The notes under the pieces: generated by a model
What the model saw: only the letters and a program-made list of their open reading frames with translations
Told to the model about the DNA's origin: nothing
The model's database searches: none
Origin: Microbacterium paraoxydans
Lineage (GTDB): Bacteria > Actinomycetota > Actinomycetes > Actinomycetales > Microbacteriaceae
Direction: 5' to 3'
DNA: 64,000 bases
Assembly (NCBI RefSeq): GCF_020524545.1
Contig: NZ_JAIVLG010000006.1
Location: forward strand, 310,001-374,000
Part shown: piece after piece, positions 17,629-26,345 of the stretch
How the letters are laid out: each line of letters starts with the position of its first letter
Position numbering within the stretch: position 1 is the stretch's first letter
Made by a program: the position numbers and the translations under genes

Positions 17629-19227
17629 ATGCGCATCCTCACGGCATCCGATCATGCTCTGCTCGTCGAGGCGGCCGACCTCGACGAGGCGATGCGCCTG
17701 AACCTCGCGTGGGAGGGAGTGCCCGGGATCGTCGAGCGCATCCCCGGAGCCCGCACCGTGCTCGTGCGCTTCGATCCGCTGCGGGTCTCCGCCGTCGAGC
17801 TGGCGACCGCGCTCTCGGCCGTGGAGATCGACACCGCGCAGCTGCCGGGCGCGGGGAAGGTCGCCGTGCCGGTGCGGTACGACGGCGAAGACCTCGACGA
17901 GGCGGCCGCCCTGCTCGGGGTCTCGGCCGCGGAGCTGGTCAACCGGCATCTCGCTGCCGACTGGCGGGTGGCGTTCTCGGGCTTCGCCCCCGGATTCGGC
18001 TACGTGGTCAGCAGCGATCCCCTGTTCGACGTGCCGCGCCGCTCCTCGCCGCGCACGCGCGTACCCGCCGGATCGGTCGCGCTCGCCGGCGCGTTCACCG
18101 GGGTGTATCCGCGCGAGAGCCCCGGGGGCTGGCAGCTGATCGGCCGCACGGACGCCGTGATGTGGGACATCGACCGCGACCCTCCCGCGCTCCTGGCCCC
18201 CGGCGCCTCCGTGCGGTTCGAGCAGGTGCGCGGTGCGGCTCGGCTGGGTTCGCCGGGCCGAAACGGAGACGACTTGGCGCACACTGGGCGCGTCGTGGAG
18301 CAACACGCCGCGACGGATGCGGATGCCCTGGGTTTCGGCGCGGATGCTGCGGTCGAGGTCGTCCGCTCGTCACTGCAACTGCTGGTGCAGGATGCCGGAC
18401 GCCCGGGGTTCGCGGCGCTCGGGGTCTCGGCTTCCGGGGCGGCCGACCGCCGGGCCATGCACGATGCGAACCGTGCGGTGGGCAATGCGCGCGAGGCTGC
18501 GATGCTGGAGAGCGTCGGCGGTGCGGTGCTGCGATTCCGGGGAGCCGGTGTCGCCGCGGTCACCGGAGCGATCGGCGCCCTCAGCCTGACCGACGTCGAC
18601 GGCGTCGTCCGTTCCGTGGAGCACGGCGTGCCCTTCGCCACGGTCGACGGCGACGAGCTGGCCCTCGGTCACCCGGAACGCGGGCTGCGCTACGTCATCG
18701 CCGTCCGCGGGGGACTGGGGGCGTCAGCCGCACTGGGCAGCCGCGCAGCCGACACCCTGGCCGGACTCGGACCGGAGCCGCTGACCGCCGGCGCGGTCGT
18801 CCCCGTCGGCGGTGTCGCGCCCCACCCGGTCGAGCCCGACGCCGTGCCCCGAGAGCTTCCGGCCGTCGGCGACCACGTCGACCTCGAGATCACTCTCGGT
18901 CCCCGCGACGACTGGTTCACGGCAGAAGCGCTCGCGACCCTCACCGCTCAGGAGTGGACGGTGACCCCGCGCTCCGACCGGGTCGGCATCCGGCTTCAGG
19001 GCGAGACGCCGCTGGAACGCGCCCGCGGCGGGGAGCTGCCGAGCGAGGGCGCCGTGACCGGTGCGATCCAGGTGCCGCCCGACGGCCAGCCCGTGCTGTT
19101 CCTCCCCGACCACCCCCTCACCGGGGGATACCCGATCATCGGTGCACTCACGGACCGCAGCCTCGACCTCGCAGGTCAACTGGCACCGGGCGTGCGCCTC
19201 CGCTTCATCGTCAAGGAGACCTCATGA
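17629..19227 (+). CDS. Fused 5-oxoprolinase subunits PxpB-PxpC (KipI-KipA / AHS1-AHS2)
   Basis: 532-aa fusion. Residues 1-205 are the PxpB/KipI (AHS1) half, with FSGFAPGFGY and VPAGSVALAG blocks. Residues about 245-530 are the PxpC/KipA (AHS2) half, with LLVQDAGRPGFAALGVSASG and VGIRLQGE. A poorly conserved linker of about 40 residues joins them. Together with PxpA this should form 5-oxoprolinase. The same AHS1-AHS2 order forms the carboxyltransferase part of urea carboxylase, which matters because the next gene is a biotin carboxylase-BCCP. The gene's stop overlaps that gene's start (ATGA). Confidence 0.93.
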   Translation: MRILTASDHALLVEAADLDEAMRLNLAWEGVPGIVERIPGARTVLVRFDPLRVSAVELATALSAVEIDTAQLPGAGKVAVPVRYDGEDLDEAAALLGVSAAELVNRHLAADWRVAFSGFAPGFGYVVSSDPLFDVPRRSSPRTRVPAGSVALAGAFTGVYPRESPGGWQLIGRTDAVMWDIDRDPPALLAPGASVRFEQVRGAARLGSPGRNGDDLAHTGRVVEQHAATDADALGFGADAAVEVVRSSLQLLVQDAGRPGFAALGVSASGAADRRAMHDANRAVGNAREAAMLESVGGAVLRFRGAGVAAVTGAIGALSLTDVDGVVRSVEHGVPFATVDGDELALGHPERGLRYVIAVRGGLGASAALGSRAADTLAGLGPEPLTAGAVVPVGGVAPHPVEPDAVPRELPAVGDHVDLEITLGPRDDWFTAEALATLTAQEWTVTPRSDRVGIRLQGETPLERARGGELPSEGAVTGAIQVPPDGQPVLFLPDHPLTGGYPIIGALTDRSLDLAGQLAPGVRLRFIVKETS

Positions 19228-20954
19228 CCACCGCGCCGACCACGCAGAGGATCCTGATCGCGAATCGTGGAGAGATCGCCGTGCGCGTCATCCGTGCCTG
19301 TGCCGAAGCCGGCTATGCATCGATCGCGGTGTACGCCGACCAAGACGTCGACGCCCTCCACGTGCGCCTGGCCGACGAGGCCGTGGGGCTCGTCGGCACC
19401 ACGGCCGCCGACACGTACCTCTCCATCGACGCGCTGCTCGCCGCCGCGCGCCAGTCGGGGGCGACCGCCGTGCACCCCGGCTACGGATTCCTCTCGGAGA
19501 GCGCCGCGTTCGCGCGGGCGGTGGAGGAGGTCGGGCTGGTCTGGATCGGCCCGACGCCCGCGAGCATCGACGCGCTCGGAGACAAGATGACCGCGCGTCG
19601 CATCGCGCAGCAGGTCGGTGCTCCTCTGGCAGCCGGAACCGATGAGCCGCTGGCCGGCGCGGAGGAGGCCGTGGCATTCGCAGAAGAGCATGGTCTCCCG
19701 ATCGCGATCAAGGCGGCCTTCGGCGGTGGCGGGCGAGGACTCAAAGTCGTGCGCGAGCTGTCCGCGGTCGTGGAGGCGTTCGATGCGGCCACCCGCGAGG
19801 CCATCGCCGCGTTCGGTCGGGGTGAGTGCTTCGTGGAGCGGTTCCTGGAGAGCCCCCGCCACATCGAGGTGCAGGTGCTCGGCGACGGTGGCGGGGGAGT
19901 CGTGGTCGTCGGCGATCGCGACTGCTCGATGCAGCGCCGCAACCAGAAGCTCATCGAGGAGGCGCCGGCGCCCGGACTGTCTGTCGAGCAGCGGACCCGG
20001 TTCCACGACGCCGCACGTTCGATCTGCGCGGAGGTCTCCTACCGCGGGGCCGGCACGGTGGAGTTCCTGCTCGCCGCCGACGGCACCATCTCGTTCCTCG
20101 AGGTGAACACCAGGCTCCAGGTGGAGCATCCGGTCACCGAAGCGGTCGCCGGGGTCGACCTGGTGCGCGAGCAGTTCCGTATCGCGTTCGGGGAAGGCCC
20201 GTCGTTCGTCGAGACGCCAGTGCCCGTCGGCCACGCACTCGAGTTCCGGATCAATGCCGAAGACCCCGGCCGCGGGTTCCTGCCAAGCCCCGGTCGCGTC
20301 GAGCGGCTGCGGATCCCGGGTGGTCCCGGTGTGCGGTGGGACAGCGGCATCGACGAGGGCGATGTCGTGCAGCCGGCCTTCGACTCGATGATCGCCAAGC
20401 TCATCGTGCACGCAGAGTCCCGCGACGCGGCCATCGTGCGCGCGCGAAGGGCACTTCGTGAGCTCGTGGTGGAGGGCCCGGCGACGGTCATCCCGTTCGA
20501 CCTGCTCGCCCTCGATGATGCGGCGTTCGCCACCGAGACCTTCGCGGTGCACACGCAATGGATCGAGAGCACGCTGCTGCCGCGGCTGGAGATGCAGTCC
20601 CGCCCGGACGCGCTGCCGGACGCCGGGCTGCAGCGCTTCCCGGTCGAGATCGACGGACGGCGGGTGACGCTCGGTCTTCCGGCCGCGCTGCTGGCGGGGC
20701 TCGGGCCGTCGACGGGCGCCGCCATGCCCGCATCCGCAGCCGATCCGAGCGAGCTGCGCTCACCGGTGCCGGGCACGCTCGTGCGGTGGCTCGTCGAGGA
20801 AGGCGCCGAAGTCGTGCAGGGGGATCCGGTCGCCGTCATCGACGCCATGAAGATGGAGACGACGATCGAGGCCCATCGCTCCGGCACGCTTGCACAGCGG
20901 GCCGCGCTGTCCGCGACGGTCTCCGCCGACGGTGTGCTCGCGGTCATCGACTGA
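19224..20954 (+). CDS. Biotin carboxylase with C-terminal biotin carboxyl carrier domain
   Basis: 576-aa protein. Residues 8-450 are biotin carboxylase: ILIANRGEIAVRVIRACAEA, the ATP-grasp glycine loop AFGGGGRGLK and the active-site block EVNTRLQVEHPVTE. The last 75 residues are a biotinyl domain with target Lys543 in AMKMET. It overlaps the PxpBC gene by four bases, so it belongs to the 5-oxoproline operon; no classical carboxyltransferase gene is nearby. It may be an acyl-CoA carboxylase alpha subunit placed here, or may pass carboxybiotin to the AHS1-AHS2 fusion. The second idea is inference. Confidence 0.93.
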   Translation: MTTAPTTQRILIANRGEIAVRVIRACAEAGYASIAVYADQDVDALHVRLADEAVGLVGTTAADTYLSIDALLAAARQSGATAVHPGYGFLSESAAFARAVEEVGLVWIGPTPASIDALGDKMTARRIAQQVGAPLAAGTDEPLAGAEEAVAFAEEHGLPIAIKAAFGGGGRGLKVVRELSAVVEAFDAATREAIAAFGRGECFVERFLESPRHIEVQVLGDGGGGVVVVGDRDCSMQRRNQKLIEEAPAPGLSVEQRTRFHDAARSICAEVSYRGAGTVEFLLAADGTISFLEVNTRLQVEHPVTEAVAGVDLVREQFRIAFGEGPSFVETPVPVGHALEFRINAEDPGRGFLPSPGRVERLRIPGGPGVRWDSGIDEGDVVQPAFDSMIAKLIVHAESRDAAIVRARRALRELVVEGPATVIPFDLLALDDAAFATETFAVHTQWIESTLLPRLEMQSRPDALPDAGLQRFPVEIDGRRVTLGLPAALLAGLGPSTGAAMPASAADPSELRSPVPGTLVRWLVEEGAEVVQGDPVAVIDAMKMETTIEAHRSGTLAQRAALSATVSADGVLAVID

Positions 20955-20959
20955 ACCGC

Positions 20960-21045
20960 GTTCACAACTCCGCAGAAACGCAGCCGTTCCGGGTCAAGCC
21001 GGCCGCACGAAGCGGGACTCGGGCTGATTCTGCGGAGTTGTGAAC
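20960..21045. repeat. Palindromic repeat, family 3
   Basis: GTTCACAACTCCGCAGAA (20960-20977) and its exact complement (21028-21045) flank a partly self-complementary centre. It lies between the convergent biotin carboxylase and permease genes, where it could act as a two-way terminator. Its arms are shared with 8567-8652 and 27702-27787. Confidence 0.9.
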
Positions 21046-21077
21046 CGAGACGGCGGGTGAACCCGCGGGAGAGCCGG

Positions 21078-22406
21078 CTACTCGGGGTCGCCGCCGAGCG
21101 GGCCGACGGCCTCGAGAGGCTTCGGGTCATCGGCGCCGGTCTTGCGCAGACGGGCGATCAGGTTGCCCAGGTGGTAGATCAGGATCGCTGCGACCGTGGC
21201 GATGACGATTCCACCGAGTTCGAAGCCGGAGGCCTCGTCCTTGATCATGAACCCTCCGACGGCCATGATCAGCGCCACGGCGGCCGTGTACTGGTTGACC
21301 GGGCGGGAGAAGTCGACGCGGTTGTCGACCCAGATCTTGATGCCGATGACACCGATCAGGCCGTACAGCGCGGTGGTCACGCCGCCGAGGACACCGGCGG
21401 GTACTGAGTTGATGACCTCGCCGAACTTGGGCGAGAGGCTGAGGAGGATCGCAGCGGCTCCGGCCACCCAGTACGCGGCGGTGGAGTAGACGCGGGTGGA
21501 TGCCATCACGCCGATGTTCTCGCCGTAGGTCGTGGTGCCCGAGCCGCCGAAGAATCCGGCCAGGGTGGTCGAGACGCCGTCCGCGATCAGGGCCTTCCCG
21601 GTCTGCTGGTTCACGGTCGCATCACCGGTCATGGTCGCGACGCCGCGCACGTGGCCGACGTTCTCTGCGATCAGCACCAGGACGACCGGGAGGAACATCG
21701 CCAGCGCCGTCAGCGTGCCGGGCTCGGTGAAGTTCGGGAAGGTGAAGGTGGGCAGCCCGATCCAGTCCGCCTTCTCGACGGCTGTGAAGTCCAGTTCCCC
21801 GCGGAAACCCGCGAAGATGTAGCCCGCGATCACACCGAGGAAGATCGAGATGCGTCCGAGGAAGCCGCGGAAGACCACAGCGAAGAGGATCGTGATCGCG
21901 AGGGTGAAGGTCGCGGTCACGGGGGCGGCGGCGTAGTTGTTGTGCGCTGCGCCTGCGAGGTTGAACCCGATGAGGGCGACGATGGTTCCCGCGAGGACCG
22001 GCGGCAGGAAGCGGTCGACCCACTTCACTCCGACCGTGTGCACCACGACGCCGATGATCGCCAGGAGCACACCCACGGCCACGATGCCGGCCAGGGCGGT
22101 GCCCATGTTCGCGGAGGCGGTCGCTGCCGTGACCGGTGCGATGAAGGCGAAGGAGGACCCGAGGTAGCTGGGCAGCTTGTTGCGGGTGATCAGCAGGAAC
22201 AGGATCGTGCCGACACCGCTGAACAGCAGCGTGGTGGCGACCGGGAAACCGGTGATGATCGGCACCAGGAAGGTGGCCCCGAACATCGCGACGACGTGCT
22301 GGAGCCCGATCGCGATCGTCGCCGGCCAGTTCAGGCGCTCATCGGGACGGACGACGGCATCGGGTTCGACCGTTCGGCCGTTTCCGTGCAGCTTCCACAG
22401 GGCCAT
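21078..22406 (-). CDS. Uracil/xanthine permease, NCS2 family
   Basis: 442-aa membrane protein with 12-14 hydrophobic segments, NCS2 nucleobase-cation symporter family. Signature stretches include GLQHVVAMFGATFLVP and, in the tenth helix region, AENVGHVRGVATMTG and FFGGSGTTTYGENIGVM, closest to uracil permeases (UraA type). It imports a nucleobase with protons. GAGGAG sits seven bases before the ATG. It stands near purC on the same strand with a 121-bp gap and is convergent to the 5-oxoproline operon. Confidence 0.9.
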   Translation of the reverse strand: MALWKLHGNGRTVEPDAVVRPDERLNWPATIAIGLQHVVAMFGATFLVPIITGFPVATTLLFSGVGTILFLLITRNKLPSYLGSSFAFIAPVTAATASANMGTALAGIVAVGVLLAIIGVVVHTVGVKWVDRFLPPVLAGTIVALIGFNLAGAAHNNYAAAPVTATFTLAITILFAVVFRGFLGRISIFLGVIAGYIFAGFRGELDFTAVEKADWIGLPTFTFPNFTEPGTLTALAMFLPVVLVLIAENVGHVRGVATMTGDATVNQQTGKALIADGVSTTLAGFFGGSGTTTYGENIGVMASTRVYSTAAYWVAGAAAILLSLSPKFGEVINSVPAGVLGGVTTALYGLIGVIGIKIWVDNRVDFSRPVNQYTAAVALIMAVGGFMIKDEASGFELGGIVIATVAAILIYHLGNLIARLRKTGADDPKPLEAVGPLGGDPE

Positions 22407-22511
22407 GCGGGCTCCTCAGGGGTTCGGGGGATGGCAGGAGTGCTGGAGCAACCCTACCGATTCCTGAGGGTTCGCTGAGTGCGTGCCCGTTCTCCGCGGC
22501 AGCGGGGCGAC

Positions 22512-23390
22512 TCAGGCGCCCAGACGGTCGATCAGCTCGCGGTAGCGGTCCGCGGTGCGCTCGACCACGTCCTCCGGAAGCCGGGGAGGCTCACCCTGCT
22601 TGTCCCAGTTCGCAGCCATCCAATCGCGGACGATCTGCTTGTCGAAGCTCGCCATCCGCGCGCTCGGGGTGCTGCCGGTGCGCCAGGTCTCCGCATCCCA
22701 GTACCGTGAGGAATCGCTCGTGAGCACCTCATCGGCCAGGCGCAGGGTGCCCTCGGCGTCCGTCCCGAACTCGAACTTGGTGTCGGCGAGGATCAGCCCC
22801 TTCTCCTCGGCGATCGCGGCGGCCCTGGCGTAGATCGCGAGGGAGGTGTCTCGCAGCTCGGTCGCGCGCTCGGCACCGACCAGCTCGACGGCACGGTCGA
22901 AGGTGATGTTCTCGTCGTGCTCCCCCATCGGCGCCTTGTACGCCGGGGTGAACAGCGGCTCGGGCAGCCGGTCGCCGTTCTGGAGTCCTGCCGGGAGCGG
23001 GATGCCGCACACGGTTCCGCTCTCCTGGTACTCGACCCACCCGGTGCCCGTGATGTAGCCGCGCACGACGCACTCGATCGGCAGCATCTCGAGCGACTGC
23101 GCGAGCATGGCGTGGTCTGCCACCGCCTCCGGCAGCTCGCCCTCGGCGATGTGGTTCGGGAAGTCGGCGAGCTGCGCGAACCACCAGCGGCTCAGTCGCG
23201 TCAGCAGAGCGCCCTTCGCGGGGATGCCGGGGGAGAGCACGAAGTCGAAGGCGCTCACGCGATCGGAGGCCACCACGAGGATGCGGGTGTCCTCCGGGTC
23301 TTCCGAGGCGTAGAGGTCGCGGACCTTGCCCGAGTAGATGTGCCGCCAGCCGGGGATGCTCTGTGCCGTGCCTTCTGAAGGAGTGCTCAC
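22512..23390 (-). CDS. purC: SAICAR synthetase PurC
   Basis: 292-aa phosphoribosylaminoimidazole-succinocarboxamide synthase joining CAIR and aspartate in purine synthesis. Conserved blocks: YSGKVRDLY, VASDRVSAFDFVL, IECVVRGYITGTGW and ADTKFEFG. It starts at a GTG. GATAAT (23397-23402 on the opposite strand) lies six bases upstream with no Shine-Dalgarno, consistent with a leaderless mRNA. Divergent from the PadR gene. Confidence 0.96.
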   Translation of the reverse strand: MSTPSEGTAQSIPGWRHIYSGKVRDLYASEDPEDTRILVVASDRVSAFDFVLSPGIPAKGALLTRLSRWWFAQLADFPNHIAEGELPEAVADHAMLAQSLEMLPIECVVRGYITGTGWVEYQESGTVCGIPLPAGLQNGDRLPEPLFTPAYKAPMGEHDENITFDRAVELVGAERATELRDTSLAIYARAAAIAEEKGLILADTKFEFGTDAEGTLRLADEVLTSDSSRYWDAETWRTGSTPSARMASFDKQIVRDWMAANWDKQGEPPRLPEDVVERTADRYRELIDRLGA

Positions 23391-23446
23391 CCGCTCATTA
23401 TCCCGGTTCGGACGGATCCGACTGTGCGGGCGCTCGAAACAGGCGT

Positions 23447-23464
23447 ATAGTCCACATGGACTAT
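23447..23464. promoter_or_regulatory. Palindromic operator overlapping the padR-MFS promoter
   Basis: ATAGTCCACATGGACTAT is an 18-bp near-perfect palindrome overlapping a TATAGT -10 box (23446-23451). It lies 12 bases before the PadR start codon, so self-repression by PadR and co-control of the exporter is likely. Confidence 0.82.
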
Positions 23465-23476
23465 TTGAGGGGACGC

Positions 23477-24103
23477 ATGAAGAAGGACGCCGTCGGTCGC
23501 CTCACCCCGATGGGGGTGATGGTGCTCGCGCTGCTGCGCGAGGGCGACATGCACCCCTACGAGATGGTGCGCCTCATGCGGGCGCGCCACGACGACCGGC
23601 TGCTCACGATCACGAACGGGACGCTGTACCACACGGTCTCCCGGCTGCATCGCGCAGGGCTCATCGACGAACTCGGAATCGACCGCGAGGGCAATCGTCC
23701 GGAGCGCACGACCTACTCCCTGACGGATGCCGGACGCGAAGCTGTCGTCGCCTGGGTGCAACGCGAGCTGCCCCGCATCGATCGCCCCGCCGACTTCCGG
23801 ATCGCGCTCGCCGAGGCGCACAACCTCGAGCGTCCGACGGTCATCGAACTGCTCGGTGCGCGACGTGTCGCCCTGGTGGAAGACCACGCCCGGCACCGCG
23901 ACGGTCTGGCGAAGGCCAGGGACAACGCGGTGCCCGAGCAGGTCCTGGTCGAGATCGAGCGTCAGGAGGCGCTGCTGGAAGCAGAGCTCCGCTGGCTCGA
24001 CTCCCTCCTCGAACGTCTCGAGTCCCACGCCCTGCCGTGGGGGCCCACGGCATTCCCGAACTCAGACCGCTACCGCGCTCAGCGAAAGGCCGCACAGCAA
24101 TGA
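23477..24103 (+). CDS. PadR-family transcriptional regulator
   Basis: 208-aa PadR: winged helix (residues 10-90, GDMHPYEMVRLMRAR and ITNGTLYHTVSRLHRAGLI) followed by a C-terminal dimerising helical domain. I chose the ATG at 23477, preceded by GAGGGGA; an in-frame ATG at 23456 lies inside the operator. The stop overlaps the MFS exporter start by four bases, the classic arrangement in which PadR controls a drug exporter and is released by its substrate. Confidence 0.92.
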   Translation: MKKDAVGRLTPMGVMVLALLREGDMHPYEMVRLMRARHDDRLLTITNGTLYHTVSRLHRAGLIDELGIDREGNRPERTTYSLTDAGREAVVAWVQRELPRIDRPADFRIALAEAHNLERPTVIELLGARRVALVEDHARHRDGLAKARDNAVPEQVLVEIERQEALLEAELRWLDSLLERLESHALPWGPTAFPNSDRYRAQRKAAQQ

Positions 24104-25644
24104 CAGATACTCCTCGCGACGGAGACCGCCCGCCGGTGTCCGCGCCCTCATCCTCCGGTCCGTCGACCGGCACGTACTCCATCGGGCACAAGCCCACGAG
24201 TCCCTGGCCAGCGCTCTGGGCTCTGGTCATCGGCTTCTTCATGATCCTCGTGGACACCACGATCGTCTCGGTCGCGAACCCGGCGATCAAGGCCGCGCTG
24301 GACCCGGACACCAACAACCTCGACAACGTCGTGTGGGTCACGAGCGCATACCTGCTCGCCTACGCCGTGCCGCTGCTGATCACTGGACGCCTCGGAGACC
24401 GCTTCGGCCCGAAGAACATCTATCTGATCGGCCTCGCGGTCTTCACGCTCGCATCACTGTGGTGCGGACTCTCGACCACGCTCGAGGGGCTCATCGTCGC
24501 CCGCGCGGCCCAGGGCCTCGGAGCGGCGTTCATGACCCCGCAGACGATGGCCGTGATCACCCGCACGTTCCCGCCCGAGCGCCGAGGTGCTGCGATGGGA
24601 CTGTGGGGCGCGACCGCCGGTGTCGCCACCCTGGTCGGACCGCTCGTCGGTGGGCTGCTGGTCGACGGCTTCGGCTGGGAGTGGATCTTCTTCGTGAACA
24701 TCCCGGTCGGCATCGTCGCGTTCGTGCTCGCCTGGCGCCTGGTCCCGAAGCTCGCGACGCACCCGCACCGCTTCGACATCGTGGGCGTGGTGCTGAGCGC
24801 CGTCGCCCTCTTCCTCCTCGTGTTCGGACTCCAGGAGGGCGAGAAGTACGACTGGGGGGTCATCTGGGGTCCCATCTCGGTGTGGAGACTGATCGTCGCC
24901 GGGCTGGTGGTCCTCGGGCTCTTCATCCTGCAGCAGGCCAAGACCCGGAGCGAGCCGCTGGTCCCGCTCGGGCTGTTCCGTGACCGCAACTTCTCCGGCG
25001 CGAACGTGGCGATCGCCGCGGTCGGCTTCACGGTGACGAGCATGTCGCTGCCGATGATGTTCTTCCTGCAGACCGCGCGCGGGCTCACGCCCACCGAAGC
25101 GGCGCTGCTGCTGATCCCGATGGCCGTGCTCTCGGGGGTGCTCGCTCCGGCCGCGGGCAAGCTGCTCGACCGGGTCGATCCGCGCATCATCCTGATCCCG
25201 GGGCTGCTCTGTGTGGCAGGCGCCCTCGTCTGGTACTCGGCTCTGATCAACATGGACACCCCGATCTGGATGTTCCTGCTGCCCTCCGCGCTGATGGGCA
25301 TCGGCAATGCGGGCATGTGGGGGCCGCTCGCCACCACCGCGACGCGCAAGCTCCCGCCGCGTCAGGCGGGGGCCGGTGCGGGCATCTACAACACGACGAG
25401 GACCATCGGCTCGGTCATCGGCTCGGCATCCATCGCCGCATTCATGCAGTCGCGTCTGGAGGCCAACCTGCCGGGTCTCGCCGATGCGCCGGCCGGTATC
25501 TCGACGGGCGGAACGCTCCCGCCGCAGGTGGCCGAAGGGTTCGCCGCCGGCATGGCGCAGTCGATCCTGCTGCCGGCGTGCGTGATGGGGGTCGCCCTCA
25601 TCGCGGCGCTGTTCCTCGGTCGCTACGACAGGACGGAGACCTGA
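24100..25644 (+). CDS. MFS drug exporter, DHA2 (14-TMS) family
   Basis: 514-aa proton-coupled exporter with about 14 transmembrane segments. DHA2 motifs: LDTTIVSVANPAI-like block in the first helix (VDTTIVSVANPAI), motif A GRLGDRFGPK, RAAQGLGAAFMTPQTM and motif C GATAGVATLVGPLVGG. It overlaps the PadR gene and shares its operator. The substrate is unknown; a lipophilic toxic compound is the usual guess for this pair. Confidence 0.93.
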   Translation: MTDTPRDGDRPPVSAPSSSGPSTGTYSIGHKPTSPWPALWALVIGFFMILVDTTIVSVANPAIKAALDPDTNNLDNVVWVTSAYLLAYAVPLLITGRLGDRFGPKNIYLIGLAVFTLASLWCGLSTTLEGLIVARAAQGLGAAFMTPQTMAVITRTFPPERRGAAMGLWGATAGVATLVGPLVGGLLVDGFGWEWIFFVNIPVGIVAFVLAWRLVPKLATHPHRFDIVGVVLSAVALFLLVFGLQEGEKYDWGVIWGPISVWRLIVAGLVVLGLFILQQAKTRSEPLVPLGLFRDRNFSGANVAIAAVGFTVTSMSLPMMFFLQTARGLTPTEAALLLIPMAVLSGVLAPAAGKLLDRVDPRIILIPGLLCVAGALVWYSALINMDTPIWMFLLPSALMGIGNAGMWGPLATTATRKLPPRQAGAGAGIYNTTRTIGSVIGSASIAAFMQSRLEANLPGLADAPAGISTGGTLPPQVAEGFAAGMAQSILLPACVMGVALIAALFLGRYDRTET

Positions 25645-25652
25645 CCTGGGCT

Positions 25653-25711
25653 TTCGAATCGCGTGAATGGCTCCGTCCGTGGCCCGGATGGAGCCGTTTG
25701 CGCGATTCGAA
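25653..25711. repeat. Palindromic repeat, family 1
   Basis: TTCGAATCGCG (25653-25663) and CGCGATTCGAA (25701-25711) enclose a second imperfect stem GGCTCC/GGAGCC. It lies between the exporter and GNAT genes, both on the plus strand, and may end the exporter transcript. Confidence 0.82.
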
Positions 25712-25760
25712 GGCCGGGGAGTGAGTTGCAGCGGCCCCCACCGTCTGGTGTGCTGAGGCG

Positions 25761-26315
25761 ATGACGATCGCACTCACCCGTCCGACCACCGACCTGTTCG
25801 AGTCCTGGGCCGCCGCGGTGGCCGAGTTCGAGGGCGGACACGTCGACGGTGCCGGTATCGAGAAGGGGCTGGTGCCCGACCGGGCCGCGTGCGAGGCCTT
25901 CGTCGACATGGCTGCGCTGTTCGCGACCCCCGGTGCCGCGCTGCCGGAAGGCCGTGTGCCTTGCGACTACTTCTGGATCACCGAGGGTGCCGAGGTCGTG
26001 GGTTTCATCGCGTTCCGGCGAGAGCTCAACGAATGGCTTCGTCGCTTCGGCGGTCACATCGGGTACTCGGTGATCCCGTCCCGGCGCCGGGAGGGGATCG
26101 TGCGCGAAGCCCTCCGCCTGCTGCTGCGCGTGGCGAAGGCTGAGGGCTACGAGCGGGTCATGCTCACCTGCGATGACGACAACCTGGGGTCCATCCGGAC
26201 GATCGAGGGTGCCGGCGGTGAGCTCGAAGAAGTGATCGACGCGCCCGAGCCAGGGCGGCCCCGCGTGCGGCAGTACTGGATCGACATCTCGGGGACCAGC
26301 CTCACCGCGAGCTAG
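25761..26315 (+). CDS. GNAT-family N-acetyltransferase
   Basis: 184-aa GNAT enzyme transferring an acetyl group from acetyl-CoA to an amine. The acetyl-CoA loop is visible as YSVIPSRRREGIVREAL (motif A, residues about 101-117), followed by the motif B region LTCDDDNLGSIRTIEGAGGE. The substrate is unknown. No good Shine-Dalgarno is present; TGTGCT lies six bases upstream of the ATG. It converges on purD with a 30-bp gap. Confidence 0.88.
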   Translation: MTIALTRPTTDLFESWAAAVAEFEGGHVDGAGIEKGLVPDRAACEAFVDMAALFATPGAALPEGRVPCDYFWITEGAEVVGFIAFRRELNEWLRRFGGHIGYSVIPSRRREGIVREALRLLLRVAKAEGYERVMLTCDDDNLGSIRTIEGAGGELEEVIDAPEPGRPRVRQYWIDISGTSLTAS

Positions 26316-26345
26316 CGCCGTGAGCGCGGAGCTCCCGTCTCGGGG

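Noticed and set aside
16905..20954. A 1349-codon open frame across pxpA, pxpBC and the biotin carboxylase gene
   Set aside because: Only its last 576 codons (from 19224) are a real protein. The upstream part is an alternative frame of pxpA and pxpBC, arginine/glycine-rich and without family motifs, as expected in high-GC DNA.
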